From: an uncultured Hyphomicrobiales bacterium
GTDB lineage: Bacteria; Pseudomonadota; Alphaproteobacteria; Rhizobiales; Beijerinckiaceae
NCBI GenBank assembly: GCA_903861645.1
Contig: CAIOVE010000019.1
Location: 82,056-146,055, forward strand
Reading direction: 5' to 3'
Length of the DNA: 64,000 nt
This document shows, in pieces, positions 19,171 through 29,346 of the stretch. A program made the position numbers and the translations under genes. The notes under the pieces were generated by a model. That model saw only the letters and a program-made list of their open reading frames with translations, searched no databases and had not been told where the DNA came from. Position 1 is the stretch's first letter, and every line of letters starts with the position of its first letter.

Positions 19171-21036
19171 ATGGCCATTACACGCCGCCGCGTCGTTCAA
19201 CTGACCTCCGCCGCGACCGCGGGACTCGTCCTGCCCGGCGTTGGCGCCGCCGTGGCCGAGGGCGAGGTCGACACGCATGGCCTGTCGACCTTCGGCGAAC
19301 TCGGCCTGCCCGCCGATTTCAAGCATTTCGGCTACGTCAATCCGGACGCGCCGAAGGGCGGCTCGCTGATCATCCAGATCAAGAACACCAGCGGCAACCA
19401 GAACTTCGATACTTTCGATACGTTCAACATCTTCGTCTTCAAGGGCGATGGCGCGGCCGGCATGGACGCGACCTTCGACACGCTGATGTCCGGGACGGGC
19501 GACGAGCCCTCGACGATGTATGGTCTTGTGGCGAAGTCGGTGCGCGTATCGGCCGACAAGCTGACCTATCGCTTCGCTTTGCGGCCCGAGGCGCGTTTCC
19601 ACGACGGTTCGCGCCTGACCGCGAAGGACGTCGCCTTTTCCCTGAATATCCTGAAGGAGAAGGGGCACCCGATCTACCGCGCCATTCTCGCGGATTTCAC
19701 GGGCGCCGAGGCCGATGGAGACGGCGTCTGTGTTGTCAGGTTTTCGCCCGACCGCAGCCGCGACGCGCATCTGATCATCGCGGGCATGCCGATCTTTTCG
19801 TCGACCTGGTACGCCACGCGCGAATTCGACGCCACGACGCTGGAGCCGCCGCTCGCGTCGGGCCCCTACAAGGTGGCGCGCTTCGAGCAGGGCCGCTTCG
19901 TGGAATTCGAGCGCGTGCGCGACTATTGGGCCGCGAACCTGCCGGTGAACGTCGGCCAGAACAATTTCGATCGCATTCGCTACGAGTATTATCGCGAACG
20001 TCAGATCGCCTTCGAGGACTTCAAGGCGGGCAAGCTGAACTACAACGAGGAATACACCGCCCGCTTCTGGGCGACGCAATATGATTTCCCCGCCACGCGC
20101 GACGGGCGCGTCAAGCGCGAGGAATTGCCGACGGGCGGCGCCAAGCCGACGCAGGGCTGGAACTTCAACACGCGTCGTCCGCAGTTCAAGGACGCGCGCG
20201 TTCGCGAGGCGATCGGCTATTGCTTCGACTTCGAATGGACCAGCAAGAACATCATGTTCAACGCCTACACGCGCCAGCGCTCGTATTTTCAGGGCGGCGA
20301 CATGGAGGCGAAGGGACCGCCGGGCGCCGAGGAACTCGCCTTGCTGGAGCCCTTCCGGGGGCGCGTGCCCGACGAGGTGTTCGGCGAGCCGTGGACGCCG
20401 CCGGTCTCCGACGGCTCGGGTTCCGACCGCGCGCTTCTGCGCAAGGCGGACGACCTGTTTCGCGCGGCCGGATGCAAGCGCGACGGCGGCAAGCTGCTGC
20501 TGCCGGACGGCAAGCCCTTCGCCATCGAGTTCCTTGATTCCTCGCCGGCGCTGCAACCTCACACGGAACCCTTCATCGCCAACCTGAAAAAGCTCGGCAT
20601 CGACGCGCGACCACGCGTGGTTGACAGCGTGCAGTACAAGCGTCGCATCGACGCCTTCGATTTCGACATCGCCAGTTCGGCCATGGGCGGCTCGCTCACC
20701 CCGGGCGTCGAGTTGAACAATATCTACGGATCGAAAGCGGCGGCGACGCCGGGCTCGCGCAACATGGCGGGCATCGCCGACCCGGCCGTCGACTTCCTGC
20801 TCGACAAGATCGCCAAGGTCTCGTCGCGCGACGAATTGAACGTCGCCTGTCGCGCGCTCGATCGCGTGCTCAGGGCGGGTCGCTACTGGGTGCCCATGTG
20901 GGTGCCCGACAAGGCGCGCATCGCCTATTGGGATATTTTCTCGCGCCCGCCGCGGACGCCGAAATTCGGCACGGGCGCGCCGGGCACATGGTGGTTCGAC
21001 GCCGAAAAGGCGAAGAAAACCGGCTGGCAGGGCTAG
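19171..21036 (+). CDS. yejA: ABC transporter extracellular solute-binding protein, family 5 (YejA-like)
   Basis: A 621-residue periplasmic peptide/oligopeptide-binding protein (SBP_bac_5). It begins with a twin-arginine-type signal (MAITRRRVVQLTSAATAGLV, cleavage near residue 30). Lobes typical of the family follow: FGYVNPDAPKGGSL near residue 50, LTYRFALRPEARFHDGSRLT around 130-150, and a C-terminal PRTPKFGTGAPGTWW that is characteristic of YejA rather than OppA. In E. coli YejABEF imports microcin C and peptides. The gene opens a tight yejA-yejB-yejE-yejF operon with gaps of 13 bases, 1 base and a four-base overlap. Confidence 0.92.
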   Translation: MAITRRRVVQLTSAATAGLVLPGVGAAVAEGEVDTHGLSTFGELGLPADFKHFGYVNPDAPKGGSLIIQIKNTSGNQNFDTFDTFNIFVFKGDGAAGMDATFDTLMSGTGDEPSTMYGLVAKSVRVSADKLTYRFALRPEARFHDGSRLTAKDVAFSLNILKEKGHPIYRAILADFTGAEADGDGVCVVRFSPDRSRDAHLIIAGMPIFSSTWYATREFDATTLEPPLASGPYKVARFEQGRFVEFERVRDYWAANLPVNVGQNNFDRIRYEYYRERQIAFEDFKAGKLNYNEEYTARFWATQYDFPATRDGRVKREELPTGGAKPTQGWNFNTRRPQFKDARVREAIGYCFDFEWTSKNIMFNAYTRQRSYFQGGDMEAKGPPGAEELALLEPFRGRVPDEVFGEPWTPPVSDGSGSDRALLRKADDLFRAAGCKRDGGKLLLPDGKPFAIEFLDSSPALQPHTEPFIANLKKLGIDARPRVVDSVQYKRRIDAFDFDIASSAMGGSLTPGVELNNIYGSKAAATPGSRNMAGIADPAVDFLLDKIAKVSSRDELNVACRALDRVLRAGRYWVPMWVPDKARIAYWDIFSRPPRTPKFGTGAPGTWWFDAEKAKKTGWQG

Positions 21037-21049
21037 GGCGGACAGCGGC

Positions 21050-22144
21050 ATGGCGGCCTATATCGCGCGCAGACTTTTGCTGATGATTCCGACGATTCTC
21101 GGGATCCTGCTGATCTCATTCGTCATCGTGCAATTCGCGCCGGGCGGCCCGGTGGAGCGCGTGCTGGCGCAGTTGCAGGGCCTCGACCGCGGCGCTGGCG
21201 CGAACGTCGGCGGCGGCGCGGGCGACATGAGTTCGGCGCTCGCCAGTCGCGGCGCGGAAGCCCAGTATCGCGGCTCGCAAGGCCTCGATCCGAAATTCAT
21301 CGAGGAACTGAACAAGCAATTCGGTTTCGACAAGCCGCCCGCCGAGCGCTTCTGGAAAATGCTGAAAAGCTACGCCGTGTTCGATTTCGGCCAGAGCTAT
21401 TTCAGCGGCAAGCCCGTGCTGACACTCATCAAGGAAAAGCTGCCGGTTTCCATATCGCTGGGCCTCTGGATGACCCTGCTGTCCTACGCTATTTCCATAC
21501 CGCTCGGCGTCGCCAAGGCCATGCGCGACGGTTCGCGCTTCGACGCGTGGACGTCGGGCGTGGTCATCATCGGCTACGCGATCCCGAGCTTTCTGTTCGC
21601 GGTGCTGCTGGTCATTCTGTTCGCGGGCGGCTCGTTCTGGCAGATATTTCCCTCGCGCGGCCTTTACTCCGACACTTGGGCGGAACTGTCGCCCTTCGGC
21701 AAGGGCGTCGACTATCTCTGGCACATCGTGCTGCCCGTCGCCTCGCTGGTGCTGGGCGCCTTCGCCACCTCCACCTTCCTGACCAAGAATTCGTTTCTGG
21801 AGGAAATCCGCAAGCAATACGTCCAGACGGCGCGCATGAAGGGTCTGACCGAGAACCGCGTTCTCTATGGCCACGTCTTCCGCAACGCCATGATGATCGT
21901 CATCGCGGGCTTTCCCGGGGCCTTTGTGAGCGCCTTCTTCACGGGATCGTTGCTCATCGAGAACATTTTCTCGCTCGACGGGCTGGGGTTGCTGACCTAC
22001 GAATCCGTGATGAATCGCGACTACCCCGTCGTCTTCGCGAACATCTACATTCTCGCCCTGCTGGGGCTCGTGGTGAATCTGCTGTCCGACCTGACGTACA
22101 CATGGGTCGACCCGCGCATCGATTTCGAAACGCGGGAGGTCTGA
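21050..22144 (+). CDS. yejB: ABC transporter permease YejB
   Basis: A 364-residue inner-membrane permease of the oligopeptide (DppB/OppB) type with six hydrophobic helices. The first is MAAYIARRLLLMIPTILGIL, and the core spans about residues 140-350. The permease coupling loop appears as YVQTARMKGLTENRVLYGHVFRNAM. A family-typical insert between helices 1 and 2 (about residues 40-100) distinguishes YejB from DppB. It pairs with YejE to form the channel. It starts 13 bases after yejA, and its stop is one base before the yejE start. Confidence 0.93.
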   Translation: MAAYIARRLLLMIPTILGILLISFVIVQFAPGGPVERVLAQLQGLDRGAGANVGGGAGDMSSALASRGAEAQYRGSQGLDPKFIEELNKQFGFDKPPAERFWKMLKSYAVFDFGQSYFSGKPVLTLIKEKLPVSISLGLWMTLLSYAISIPLGVAKAMRDGSRFDAWTSGVVIIGYAIPSFLFAVLLVILFAGGSFWQIFPSRGLYSDTWAELSPFGKGVDYLWHIVLPVASLVLGAFATSTFLTKNSFLEEIRKQYVQTARMKGLTENRVLYGHVFRNAMMIVIAGFPGAFVSAFFTGSLLIENIFSLDGLGLLTYESVMNRDYPVVFANIYILALLGLVVNLLSDLTYTWVDPRIDFETREV

Positions 22145-22145
22145 G

Positions 22146-23327
22146 GTGCCCAACGAATCCCCGGCGATCCTGACGGCGGCGGCCAGCGCGCCCAATGAGG
22201 CGGCCGTTGCGCGCAAGGGCTGGCTCAAGCTGGCGCCCGTCAACCAGCGCCGCCTCGACAATTTCAAGCGCAACCGGCGCGGCTACTGGTCGTTCTGGAT
22301 TTTCCTCGTTCTGTTCGTCTTGTCGTTGTTCGCCGACTTCATCGCCAACGACCGGCCCATTCTCGTGTCCTACAAGGGCGAGTTGTTGTCGCCGCTCTTC
22401 AAGCATTATCCCGAGGAAAAGTTCGGCGGGTTTCTCGCGCAAACCGATTACCGCGACCCCGTCATCGCCGACGAGATCGCCCGCAATGGCTGGGCGATCT
22501 GGCCGCCGATCCGCTATTCCTACAACACGCACAATCTCGACGTGCCCACGCCCGCGCCCTCGCCGCCGACATGGCTTTTGAGCCGGGAGCAATGCGCCGG
22601 CGCGTTGAAAAAACGTTTCCCCGACCAACCAAACGCCACGTGTCGCGACCTTGAAATGAACTGGCTGGGCACCGACGACCAGACGCGCGACGTCGTGGCC
22701 CGACTGATCCATGGGTTTCGCATTTCAATCTTGTTCGGCCTGACCCTCGCGGCGATTTCATCGGTGGTGGGCGTGTTCGCCGGCGCGTTGCAAGGCTACT
22801 TCGGCGGCTGGCTCGATCTGATTTTCCAGCGCTTCATCGAGATATGGTCCTCTCTGCCGCATCTCTACATTCTCATCATCGTTTCATCGATCATCACGCC
22901 AAGTTTTTTCGTGCTGCTCGGCATCCTGCTGCTGTTTTCGTGGGTCAATCTTGTACATGTCGTGCGGGCGGAATTCCTGCGGGCGCGCAATTTCGAATAT
23001 GTCAACGCGGCGCGCGCGCTCGGCCTGTCGAACGCGAAGATCATGTGGAAGCATGTGTTGCCCAACGCCATGGTGGCGACGTTGACCTTCCTGCCCTTCG
23101 TCGTCAACGCCTCGGTCACGACGCTGACCTCGCTTGATTTCCTCGGCCTCGGCCTGCCGCCGGATTCGCCCTCCCTCGGCGAATTGCTTTTGCAAGGCAA
23201 GGCGAACCTTCAGGCGCCGTGGCTGGGGCTCACGGGCTTCTGCGTCATCGCGCTCATGCTGTCGCTGCTGGTCTTCATCGGCGAGGCAGTGCGCGACGCC
23301 TTCGATCCCAGAAAGACATTCTCGTGA
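22146..23327 (+). CDS. yejE: ABC transporter permease YejE
   Basis: A 393-residue permease of the DppC/OppC type. The long N-terminal region (NQRRLDNFKRNRRGYWSFWI, then a large periplasmic loop to about residue 180) and the MNWLGTDDQTRDVVARLIHG segment are characteristic of YejE. Five or six helices follow, with the coupling loop EYVNAARALGLSNAKIMWKHVLPNA. It starts with GTG, preceded by GGGAGG. Its stop overlaps the GTG of yejF by four bases, indicating translational coupling. Confidence 0.93.
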   Translation: MPNESPAILTAAASAPNEAAVARKGWLKLAPVNQRRLDNFKRNRRGYWSFWIFLVLFVLSLFADFIANDRPILVSYKGELLSPLFKHYPEEKFGGFLAQTDYRDPVIADEIARNGWAIWPPIRYSYNTHNLDVPTPAPSPPTWLLSREQCAGALKKRFPDQPNATCRDLEMNWLGTDDQTRDVVARLIHGFRISILFGLTLAAISSVVGVFAGALQGYFGGWLDLIFQRFIEIWSSLPHLYILIIVSSIITPSFFVLLGILLLFSWVNLVHVVRAEFLRARNFEYVNAARALGLSNAKIMWKHVLPNAMVATLTFLPFVVNASVTTLTSLDFLGLGLPPDSPSLGELLLQGKANLQAPWLGLTGFCVIALMLSLLVFIGEAVRDAFDPRKTFS

Positions 23328-24955
23328 GCGACGCTCCCCTCCTCGCCGTCCATGACCTGTCGATCGACTTCCAACAGGGTGGAAAGAAAGCGCGCGCGGT
23401 CAAAAATGTGTCGTTCACCTTGGAGCGCGGACGCACGCTCGCGCTGGTGGGCGAATCCGGTTCCGGCAAGTCGGTCACCGCCCTGTCGATCACGCGCTTG
23501 CTGACGGCGACTTCGGCGACTTTCCCGACCGGGCGGATCATGTTCAAGGGCGCTGACCTGCTGCGCGCGAACGACGAAGCCATGCGCAAGGTGCGCGGCA
23601 GCGAGATCACCATGGTCTTTCAGGAGCCCATGACGTCGCTCAATCCCGTGCACACGATCGAGAAGCAGATCGCGGAAATTCTCGAACTGCATGGCATGCG
23701 CGGCGCCGATCAGCGGCGCCCGCGCGTGGTGGAACTGCTGGCGGAAGTCGGCATTCCCGATCCATCGACGCGGCTGGGCGCCTATCCACATCAACTGTCG
23801 GGCGGGCAACGCCAGCGCGTGATGATCGCCATGGCGCTGGCGAACCGGCCCGATCTGTTCATCGCCGACGAACCCACGACGGCGCTCGACGTCACGGTTC
23901 AGGCGCAGATCCTCAAGCTGCTGAAGGAACTGCAAACAAAACTCGGCATGGCGATGCTGTTCATCACCCATGATCTGGGCATCGTGCGCAAGATCGCCGA
24001 CGATGTCTGCGTCATGCAGCGCGGCGAGATTGTCGAGGCTGGTCCGCGCGCCGAGATATTCGCCAATCCGCGTCATCCCTACACGCGCGCCCTGCTGGCG
24101 GCGGAGCCGAAGGGCGACCCCGCGCCCGTCGATCCCTCGGCGCGCGCCGTGGTCGCGGGTGACAATATTCGCGTGTGGTTCCCCATCAAGCGTGGCTTTC
24201 TGCGTCGCACGGTGGCGCATGTGAAGGCCGTCGACGACGTTTCGATCGTCGTGCGCGAGGGGCAAACGGTTGGCGTCGTCGGCGAATCCGGCTCGGGCAA
24301 GACGACGCTTGGTCTGGCGTTGTTGCGGCTGATCCGTTCCGATGGCCCCATCGCCTATCTCGGCAAACGCATCGACGGGCTCGATTTCAAGGGCATGCGG
24401 CCGCTGCGGCGCGATCTCCAGATCGTCTTTCAGGATCCTTTCGGTTCGTTGTCGCCGCGCATGTCGGTGGCCGAAATCGTCGAGGAAGGCCTGCTCGTCC
24501 AGAACCGCGGACTTAGCTGGGAGGAGCGCCGCGCCATCGTCGCGCGCGCGCTCGCCGACACGGGCCTCGACCCCGCCGCGATGGATCGCTATCCGCATGA
24601 ATTCTCGGGCGGCCAGCGCCAGCGCATCGCCATCGCGCGGGCCATGGCGCTCGAGCCCAAATTCGTCGTGCTCGACGAGCCGACGTCGGCGCTCGACATG
24701 TCCGTTCAGGCGCAGATCGTCGATCTGTTGCGCGACCTGCAAAAGCGGCGCAACCTCGCCTATATGTTCATCAGCCACGACCTGAAGGTGGTGCGAGCGC
24801 TGGCGACCGATCTCATCGTCATGCGGCACGGCAAGGTCGTTGAATCCGGTCCCGCCGCGCGCATTTTCGCCGCGCCGGAAAGCGACTACACGCGAACGCT
24901 GTTCGCGGCGGCATTCTCGATCGACGCCAATGGACCGGCGGCGGTCGGTCACTAG
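23324..24955 (+). CDS. yejF: ABC transporter ATP-binding protein YejF (two ATPase domains)
   Basis: A 543-residue protein with two complete nucleotide-binding domains. Walker A motifs are GESGSGKS near residue 45 and GESGSGKTT near residue 325. Signature motifs are LSGGQRQRV and FSGGQRQRI; Walker B motifs are [12 protein letters not shown] and [12 protein letters not shown]. Each domain ends with the oligopeptide-transporter C-terminal segment ([23 protein letters not shown]). It energises YejB-YejE. The GTG start overlaps yejE by four bases; the frame is open upstream, but that would lie inside yejE. It ends nine bases before deoB. Confidence 0.95.
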   Translation: MSDAPLLAVHDLSIDFQQGGKKARAVKNVSFTLERGRTLALVGESGSGKSVTALSITRLLTATSATFPTGRIMFKGADLLRANDEAMRKVRGSEITMVFQEPMTSLNPVHTIEKQIAEILELHGMRGADQRRPRVVELLAEVGIPDPSTRLGAYPHQLSGGQRQRVMIAMALANRPDLFIADEPTTALDVTVQAQILKLLKELQTKLGMAMLFITHDLGIVRKIADDVCVMQRGEIVEAGPRAEIFANPRHPYTRALLAAEPKGDPAPVDPSARAVVAGDNIRVWFPIKRGFLRRTVAHVKAVDDVSIVVREGQTVGVVGESGSGKTTLGLALLRLIRSDGPIAYLGKRIDGLDFKGMRPLRRDLQIVFQDPFGSLSPRMSVAEIVEEGLLVQNRGLSWEERRAIVARALADTGLDPAAMDRYPHEFSGGQRQRIAIARAMALEPKFVVLDEPTSALDMSVQAQIVDLLRDLQKRRNLAYMFISHDLKVVRALATDLIVMRHGKVVESGPAARIFAAPESDYTRTLFAAAFSIDANGPAAVGH

Positions 24956-24964
24956 GAGCCTACG

Positions 24965-26185
24965 TTGGCGCGCGCGCTGCTCATCGTGCTTGACTCATTC
25001 GGCTGCGGCGGCGCGGCCGACGCCGGCGATTTTGGCGACGCGGGCGCCGACACGCTCGGTCATGTCGCCGCCGCTTGCGCGAGGGGCGAAGCCGACCGCG
25101 CGGGGCTTCGCGCCGGCCCGCTCAAGATCCCCTTCATGGAATCGCTCGGCATAGCCGCCGTCGGCGAGGGCTCGACAGGGCGCCCGGTCGCGGGCCTGCG
25201 CATGCCGGCGGCGCCGGGCGGCGCCTTTGGTCACGCCATCGAGATTTCGCGCGGCAAGGATACGCCGTCCGGGCATTGGGAAATCGCCGGCGCGCCCGCG
25301 GATTTCGCCTGGGGCTATTTTCCCGCCAGGATCCCGGCGTTTCCCGACTGGCTGACCCGCGCGATGATCGAACAGGGCGGATTGCCCGGCGTGCTCGGCG
25401 ACCGCCACGCGGACGGCTTGGCGATCATCGAGGCGCTGGGCGAGGAGCATCTGCGGACGGGAAAACCCATCGTCTACACATCCGCGGATTCAGTCCTGCA
25501 GATCGCCGCGCATGAGGAGGGCTTCGGCCTGCAACGCCTCTACGATCTTTGCGCGTTGACGCGTCGTCTCGCCGATCCCCTGCGCGTCGGGCGCGTCATC
25601 GCTCGTCCCTTCACTGGCGCGCGAGCGGGCGAATTCCATCGCACGCCGCGGCGGAAGGATTTCGCCATGCCCCCGCCCGAAGGCAATTTGCTCGACCGCG
25701 CGGCGGCGGCGGGGCGCGCCCTCGTCAGCATCGGCAAGATTGCCGATATCTTTTGCCATCGCAACACGGGCGACGAAATCAAGGGCGATGGGCACGCCGA
25801 CCTGTTCGCCAAGCTGCTCTCGGCCTTCGCGACCCTGCCGGACGGCGGGTTGATCTTCGCGAATTTTCTCGACCTTGATACGGAATTCGGCCACCGGCGC
25901 GATGTCGCGGGCGCGGCGGCCTGCATCGAGGATTTCGACGCGCGGCTGGCCGGGTTGGCGAAACGGTTGCGGCCGGACGACATGGCGCTGGTGACGGGCG
26001 ACCATGGCAACGACCCGACCTGGCCCGGCACCGACCACACGCGGGAACACGCGCCCATTCTTGTTTTCGGCCCGAATGTGCGAAAAGGGTCCGTCGGGCG
26101 GCGCGATACCTTCGCCGACATGGGCGCGACCGTGGCCGCCCATCTGGGTCTGACGCCAACATCAACAGGGAGGCCGTTTTGGTAA
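24965..26185 (+). CDS. deoB: Phosphopentomutase
   Basis: A 406-residue alkaline-phosphatase-superfamily mutase that interconverts (deoxy)ribose 1-phosphate and 5-phosphate in nucleoside salvage. The metal-binding [12 protein letters not shown], the phosphorylated Thr loop [27 protein letters not shown] and the C-terminal [21 protein letters not shown] are all present. The start codon is TTG, preceded by AGGAGCC and only nine bases after yejF. The C-terminal end overlaps the region just before upp. Together with upp it forms a small nucleoside/base salvage unit. Confidence 0.95.
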   Translation: MARALLIVLDSFGCGGAADAGDFGDAGADTLGHVAAACARGEADRAGLRAGPLKIPFMESLGIAAVGEGSTGRPVAGLRMPAAPGGAFGHAIEISRGKDTPSGHWEIAGAPADFAWGYFPARIPAFPDWLTRAMIEQGGLPGVLGDRHADGLAIIEALGEEHLRTGKPIVYTSADSVLQIAAHEEGFGLQRLYDLCALTRRLADPLRVGRVIARPFTGARAGEFHRTPRRKDFAMPPPEGNLLDRAAAAGRALVSIGKIADIFCHRNTGDEIKGDGHADLFAKLLSAFATLPDGGLIFANFLDLDTEFGHRRDVAGAAACIEDFDARLAGLAKRLRPDDMALVTGDHGNDPTWPGTDHTREHAPILVFGPNVRKGSVGRRDTFADMGATVAAHLGLTPTSTGRPFW

Positions 26186-26244
26186 GATTCGACACCGGCT
26201 GCCCCTGCTGCCGCGACGATTTCTACGATTATGAGGAATGGCTG

Positions 26245-26874
26245 ATGCAACGCGTCACCGTCGTCGAGCATCCGCTGGCGCAGCACAAGCTGACGCTGAT
26301 GCGCGACAAGAACAGATCGACCCAGAGCTTCCGCGCGCTGCTCAATGAAATTGGCGCGATGCTGTGCCATGAGATGACGCGCGATCTCAAGCTCGAGGCC
26401 GTCGAGGTCGAAACCCCGCTGCAAAAAACCATGGCGCCGGCGCTCGCCGGCAAGAAGCTTGTCTTCGCGCCGATCCTGCGCGCTGGCACGGGTTTCCTCG
26501 ATGGCATGTTGCAACTCGCGCCGGCGTCGCGCGTGGCGCATATCGGCCTGTATCGCGACCCCACGACGCTCGAGGCGGTTCAATATTATTTCAAGGCGCC
26601 GCACGATATCGCGGACCGTCTCGTCATCCTGCTCGACCCCATGCTGGCGACTGGCAATTCGGCGATCGCCGCGGTCAAGTTGTTGAAGGACCATGGCGCG
26701 AAGGACATTCGTTTCGCCTGCCTTGTCGCGGCGCCGGAAGGCATCGAGAAGCTGCGTTGCGCGCATCCAGACGTCGCCATATGGACCGTCGCGATCGACA
26801 GCCATCTCAACGACCACGGCTATATCGTGCCGGGCCTCGGCGACGCGGGCGACCGCATGTACGGCACGAAATAA
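26245..26874 (+). CDS. upp: Uracil phosphoribosyltransferase
   Basis: A 209-residue enzyme, exactly the normal length, that converts uracil and PRPP to UMP. The N-terminal [16 protein letters not shown], the PRPP-binding loop [15 protein letters not shown] and the C-terminal [13 protein letters not shown] are diagnostic. The frame opens with a TTG at 26179 overlapping deoB and preceded by an AGGGAGG inside deoB. However, the ATG at 26245 has its own GAGGAA and matches family N-termini, so it is preferred. It ends two bases before mutM. Confidence 0.95.
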   Translation: MQRVTVVEHPLAQHKLTLMRDKNRSTQSFRALLNEIGAMLCHEMTRDLKLEAVEVETPLQKTMAPALAGKKLVFAPILRAGTGFLDGMLQLAPASRVAHIGLYRDPTTLEAVQYYFKAPHDIADRLVILLDPMLATGNSAIAAVKLLKDHGAKDIRFACLVAAPEGIEKLRCAHPDVAIWTVAIDSHLNDHGYIVPGLGDAGDRMYGTK

Positions 26875-26876
26875 CC

Positions 26877-27746
26877 ATGCCCGAACTGCCCGAGGTCGAA
26901 ACGGTGCGGCGCGGGCTTGAACCCGCGATGGCCGGCCAGACCTTCGAGAAAGTGGAGCAACGCCGGGCCGACCTGCGCTTTCCGTTCCCGGCTGATTTCG
27001 CCGCCCGATTGACGGGGCGACGGATCGAGGCCATCACGCGACGCGCGAAATATCTTCTCGCCGATCTCGACGATGGCGAGACGTTGATCATGCACCTGGG
27101 CATGAGCGGGTCGTTTCGCGTCGACGCCGATACGCCCGGCGTCTTTCATCACGACCGTTCGCGCATCGCCGCCCATGATCACGTGGTGTTTCATATGTCG
27201 GGCGGCGCGACGGTGACCTATAACGATCCCCGCCGCTTCGGCTTCATGCTGCTGGAGCCGCGCGCCACGCTCTCCGAACACAAGCTGTTTCGCGACATGG
27301 GCGTCGAGCCCCTCGGCAATCAACTCGACGGCGATTTGCTGGCGCGGTTGTTCGCTGGCAAGGCGGCGCCGCTGAAGGCGGCGTTGCTCGATCAAAGCCT
27401 CGTCGCGGGACTCGGCAACATCTATGTCTGCGAGTCCCTGCACCGCGCGCATCTCTCGCCACGGCGCGCGGCGGGCACGCTGGCGCGCAAGGACGGCGCG
27501 CCCACGGAGCGGGCCCGCCTGCTCGCCTCGGTGATCCGCGATGTCCTTGGCGAGGCGCTGGAGGCCGGCGGATCGAGCCTGCGCGATCATCGTCAGGCGG
27601 ATGGCTCGCTGGGCTATTTCCAGCATCAATTCCGCGTCTACGATCGCGAAGGCGCCCCCTGCCCGACGGCCGGTTGCGGCGGCGTGATCAAGCGCGTGGT
27701 CCAGTCCGGCCGTTCGACGTTTTTTTGCGGCGAGTGCCAGCGCTAG
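26877..27746 (+). CDS. mutM: Formamidopyrimidine-DNA glycosylase
   Basis: A 289-residue bifunctional glycosylase/AP lyase that removes oxidised purines such as 8-oxoguanine. The N-terminus [14 protein letters not shown] carries the catalytic Pro and Glu. The conserved Lys is in [10 protein letters not shown], the void-filling and DNA-binding region is in [15 protein letters not shown], and the C-terminal zinc finger has Cys-x4-Cys (CPTAGC) and Cys-x2-Cys (CGEC). It begins two bases after upp and is probably co-transcribed with it. Confidence 0.97.
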   Translation: MPELPEVETVRRGLEPAMAGQTFEKVEQRRADLRFPFPADFAARLTGRRIEAITRRAKYLLADLDDGETLIMHLGMSGSFRVDADTPGVFHHDRSRIAAHDHVVFHMSGGATVTYNDPRRFGFMLLEPRATLSEHKLFRDMGVEPLGNQLDGDLLARLFAGKAAPLKAALLDQSLVAGLGNIYVCESLHRAHLSPRRAAGTLARKDGAPTERARLLASVIRDVLGEALEAGGSSLRDHRQADGSLGYFQHQFRVYDREGAPCPTAGCGGVIKRVVQSGRSTFFCGECQR

Positions 27747-27802
27747 GCTGGCAATCATTCATTAACCATGATTGGGCAGGCTGTCGCCCATTGTCGAACC
27801 CA

Positions 27803-27833
27803 CGCGTCCACGTGGACGCGGGCCCGCATTTTT
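27803..27833 (+). terminator. Terminator-like palindrome after mutM
   Basis: CGCGTCCACGTGGACGCG is a perfect 18-base palindrome (27803-27820), followed eight bases later by TTTTT (27829-27833). It sits 56 bases past the mutM stop and 74 bases before the next gene, a suitable place for the end of the yej-deoB-upp-mutM run. Confidence 0.5.
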
Positions 27834-27894
27834 CGCGGCGCCTCAAGAGCCCCTTATAGGCGTCCGCGCCGAAAAATTCATTCAGGAGATTTCC

Positions 27895-28185
27895 ATGGCC
27901 GAATCGATTGAAACCCTCAAGGCGCTGACGATTGACGAACTCGAGGCGCGCTACAACGCCGCCGCCCGCGAAACGCCCATCGGCATCGATTTCTATCGCA
28001 AGGAAATCGAATGGCGGCGACAAACCGAACAGGCCGAGAAAATCGAGATCATGACATTCAACATCGAGAACATGGCCGGCAGCGTCAACGACACGGCCCA
28101 GCGCATGTTGCTGATGACCCGCGCCTTGCTGGCGGCGACGGTTTTCGTCGGATTCCTGCAACTGGCCCAGATGCTGGGAAGGTAG
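27895..28185 (+). CDS. Small hypothetical protein with a C-terminal membrane helix
   Basis: A 96-residue protein that I do not recognise. Residues 1-55 are charged and helical (ALTIDELEARYNAAARETP, then KEIEWRRQTEQAEKIE), consistent with a short coiled coil. Residues about 72-93 (LLMTRALLAATVFVGFLQLA) form one hydrophobic helix, so the protein is probably anchored in the inner membrane with a cytosolic N-terminus. CAGGAGA before the ATG and normal codon use support it as real. It stands alone after the mutM terminator-like palindrome. Confidence 0.65.
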   Translation: MAESIETLKALTIDELEARYNAAARETPIGIDFYRKEIEWRRQTEQAEKIEIMTFNIENMAGSVNDTAQRMLLMTRALLAATVFVGFLQLAQMLGR

Positions 28186-28301
28186 CGACGCTCAACGACG
28201 CGCCAACCAAGAAAATCTTGCCCCGACGTCTCCCGTCCGCCCCGAAAATGCATTAGCATCGCGTGGAATGGAACGGGGAACGCCGTTTTCGGGAGGATGG
28301 A

Positions 28302-29291
28302 ATGAACTTGAACCGTCGAAACGCCCTGTCGCTGCTGACCGGGGCCGCGATCGCGCCCGCGACGCGGGCGTTCGCGCAGCAGGGCTATCCCTCCTCCACC
28401 GTCACCATCGAACTGCCGTTGGCTCCCGGAACCGGCGGCGACGCGCTCGTGCGGATCTACGCCGACGCCCTGCAAACGACGCTCGGCAAGCCCGTCGTGG
28501 TGAAGAACGCGCCGGGCGCCGCGCTGATGATCGCGGCCATCGATATCTCGAAAGCGCAGCCGGACGGACTGACACTGATGATGACGGTGAGCTCCACGCT
28601 CACCATCAATCCCGTGCTCTACAAGGTCATGCCCTACAATGCCGACAAGGATTTCGCGCCGATTTCGCTCTACGTGAAATCGCCGTTCACGCTGGTGGTT
28701 GGCGCGGATTCGCCGATCAAGACCGCGCGCGATCTTGTCGCCGCGGCGAAGGCCAATCCCGGCAAGCTGAATTTCGGCTCGCTCGGCATCGGCACGATGC
28801 AGCATCTGTCCATGGAACTCGTCATGGACCAGTTCGGCGTCAAGCTGAATCATGTGCCCTATCGCGCGACGCCGCAGCAGACGACCGACATCGCGTCGGG
28901 CAACGTCGATGTGGGCTTTGTTGAAGCCGCCGCGCCGCAGGGACTGATCCGCGACGGCAAGCTGCGGCCGCTCGCCGTTACATCGGGCGCGCGCTTCACC
29001 ATGTATCCCGACGTGCCGACCCTCGCCGAGGCGTTCGACACGCCGGGGCTTGAGGCCGTGTCGTGGCACGTGATGATGGCGCCGGCCGCGACCCCGCGCG
29101 CGGTCATCGAGCGCCTGCATCAGGAAATGAACAAGATCACGGGATCCGCCGACTTCAAGGCCAAGGCGACCGACCTCGGTCTGTTGCCCATTGACTCGCC
29201 TTCGCTCGACGGCATCGCCAGCTTCATCAAATCCGAACAGGATCGCTGGGGTGGCCTGATCAAAAAGATCGGCATCGCCGGCACGCAATAA
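28302..29291 (+). CDS. TctC/Bug-family periplasmic solute-binding protein (orphan)
   Basis: A 329-residue tripartite-tricarboxylate-transporter receptor. It has an N-terminal signal MNLNRRNALSLLTGAAIAPA (twin-Arg-like, cleavage near residue 25). Family motifs include VTIELPLAPGTGGDALVR, AKANPGKLNFGSLGIGTMQHL, VPYRATPQQTTDIASGNVD and FDTPGLEAVSWHVMMAP. These proteins bind organic acids or amino-acid-like carboxylates. No TctA/TctB membrane genes are nearby, as is common for Bug receptors. GGGAGGA precedes the ATG. It is followed by another receptor of a different family after 55 bases. Confidence 0.88.
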   Translation: MNLNRRNALSLLTGAAIAPATRAFAQQGYPSSTVTIELPLAPGTGGDALVRIYADALQTTLGKPVVVKNAPGAALMIAAIDISKAQPDGLTLMMTVSSTLTINPVLYKVMPYNADKDFAPISLYVKSPFTLVVGADSPIKTARDLVAAAKANPGKLNFGSLGIGTMQHLSMELVMDQFGVKLNHVPYRATPQQTTDIASGNVDVGFVEAAAPQGLIRDGKLRPLAVTSGARFTMYPDVPTLAEAFDTPGLEAVSWHVMMAPAATPRAVIERLHQEMNKITGSADFKAKATDLGLLPIDSPSLDGIASFIKSEQDRWGGLIKKIGIAGTQ

Positions 29292-29346
29292 CGGTTCGCC
29301 CTCAAGGCTGGCAAACCAGCCGGGGCGCGCGACAGGGGGGGACAGC

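Noticed and set aside
19132..21051. A 639-codon open frame on the - strand opposite yejA
   Set aside because: Low-complexity antisense frame; the + strand encodes a clear YejA with a signal peptide and operon context.
26179..26244. A longer upp starting at a TTG inside deoB, adding 22 residues with two adjacent Cys
   Set aside because: An AGGGAGG does precede the TTG, but the ATG at 26245 has its own ribosome site and gives exactly the normal 209-residue enzyme.
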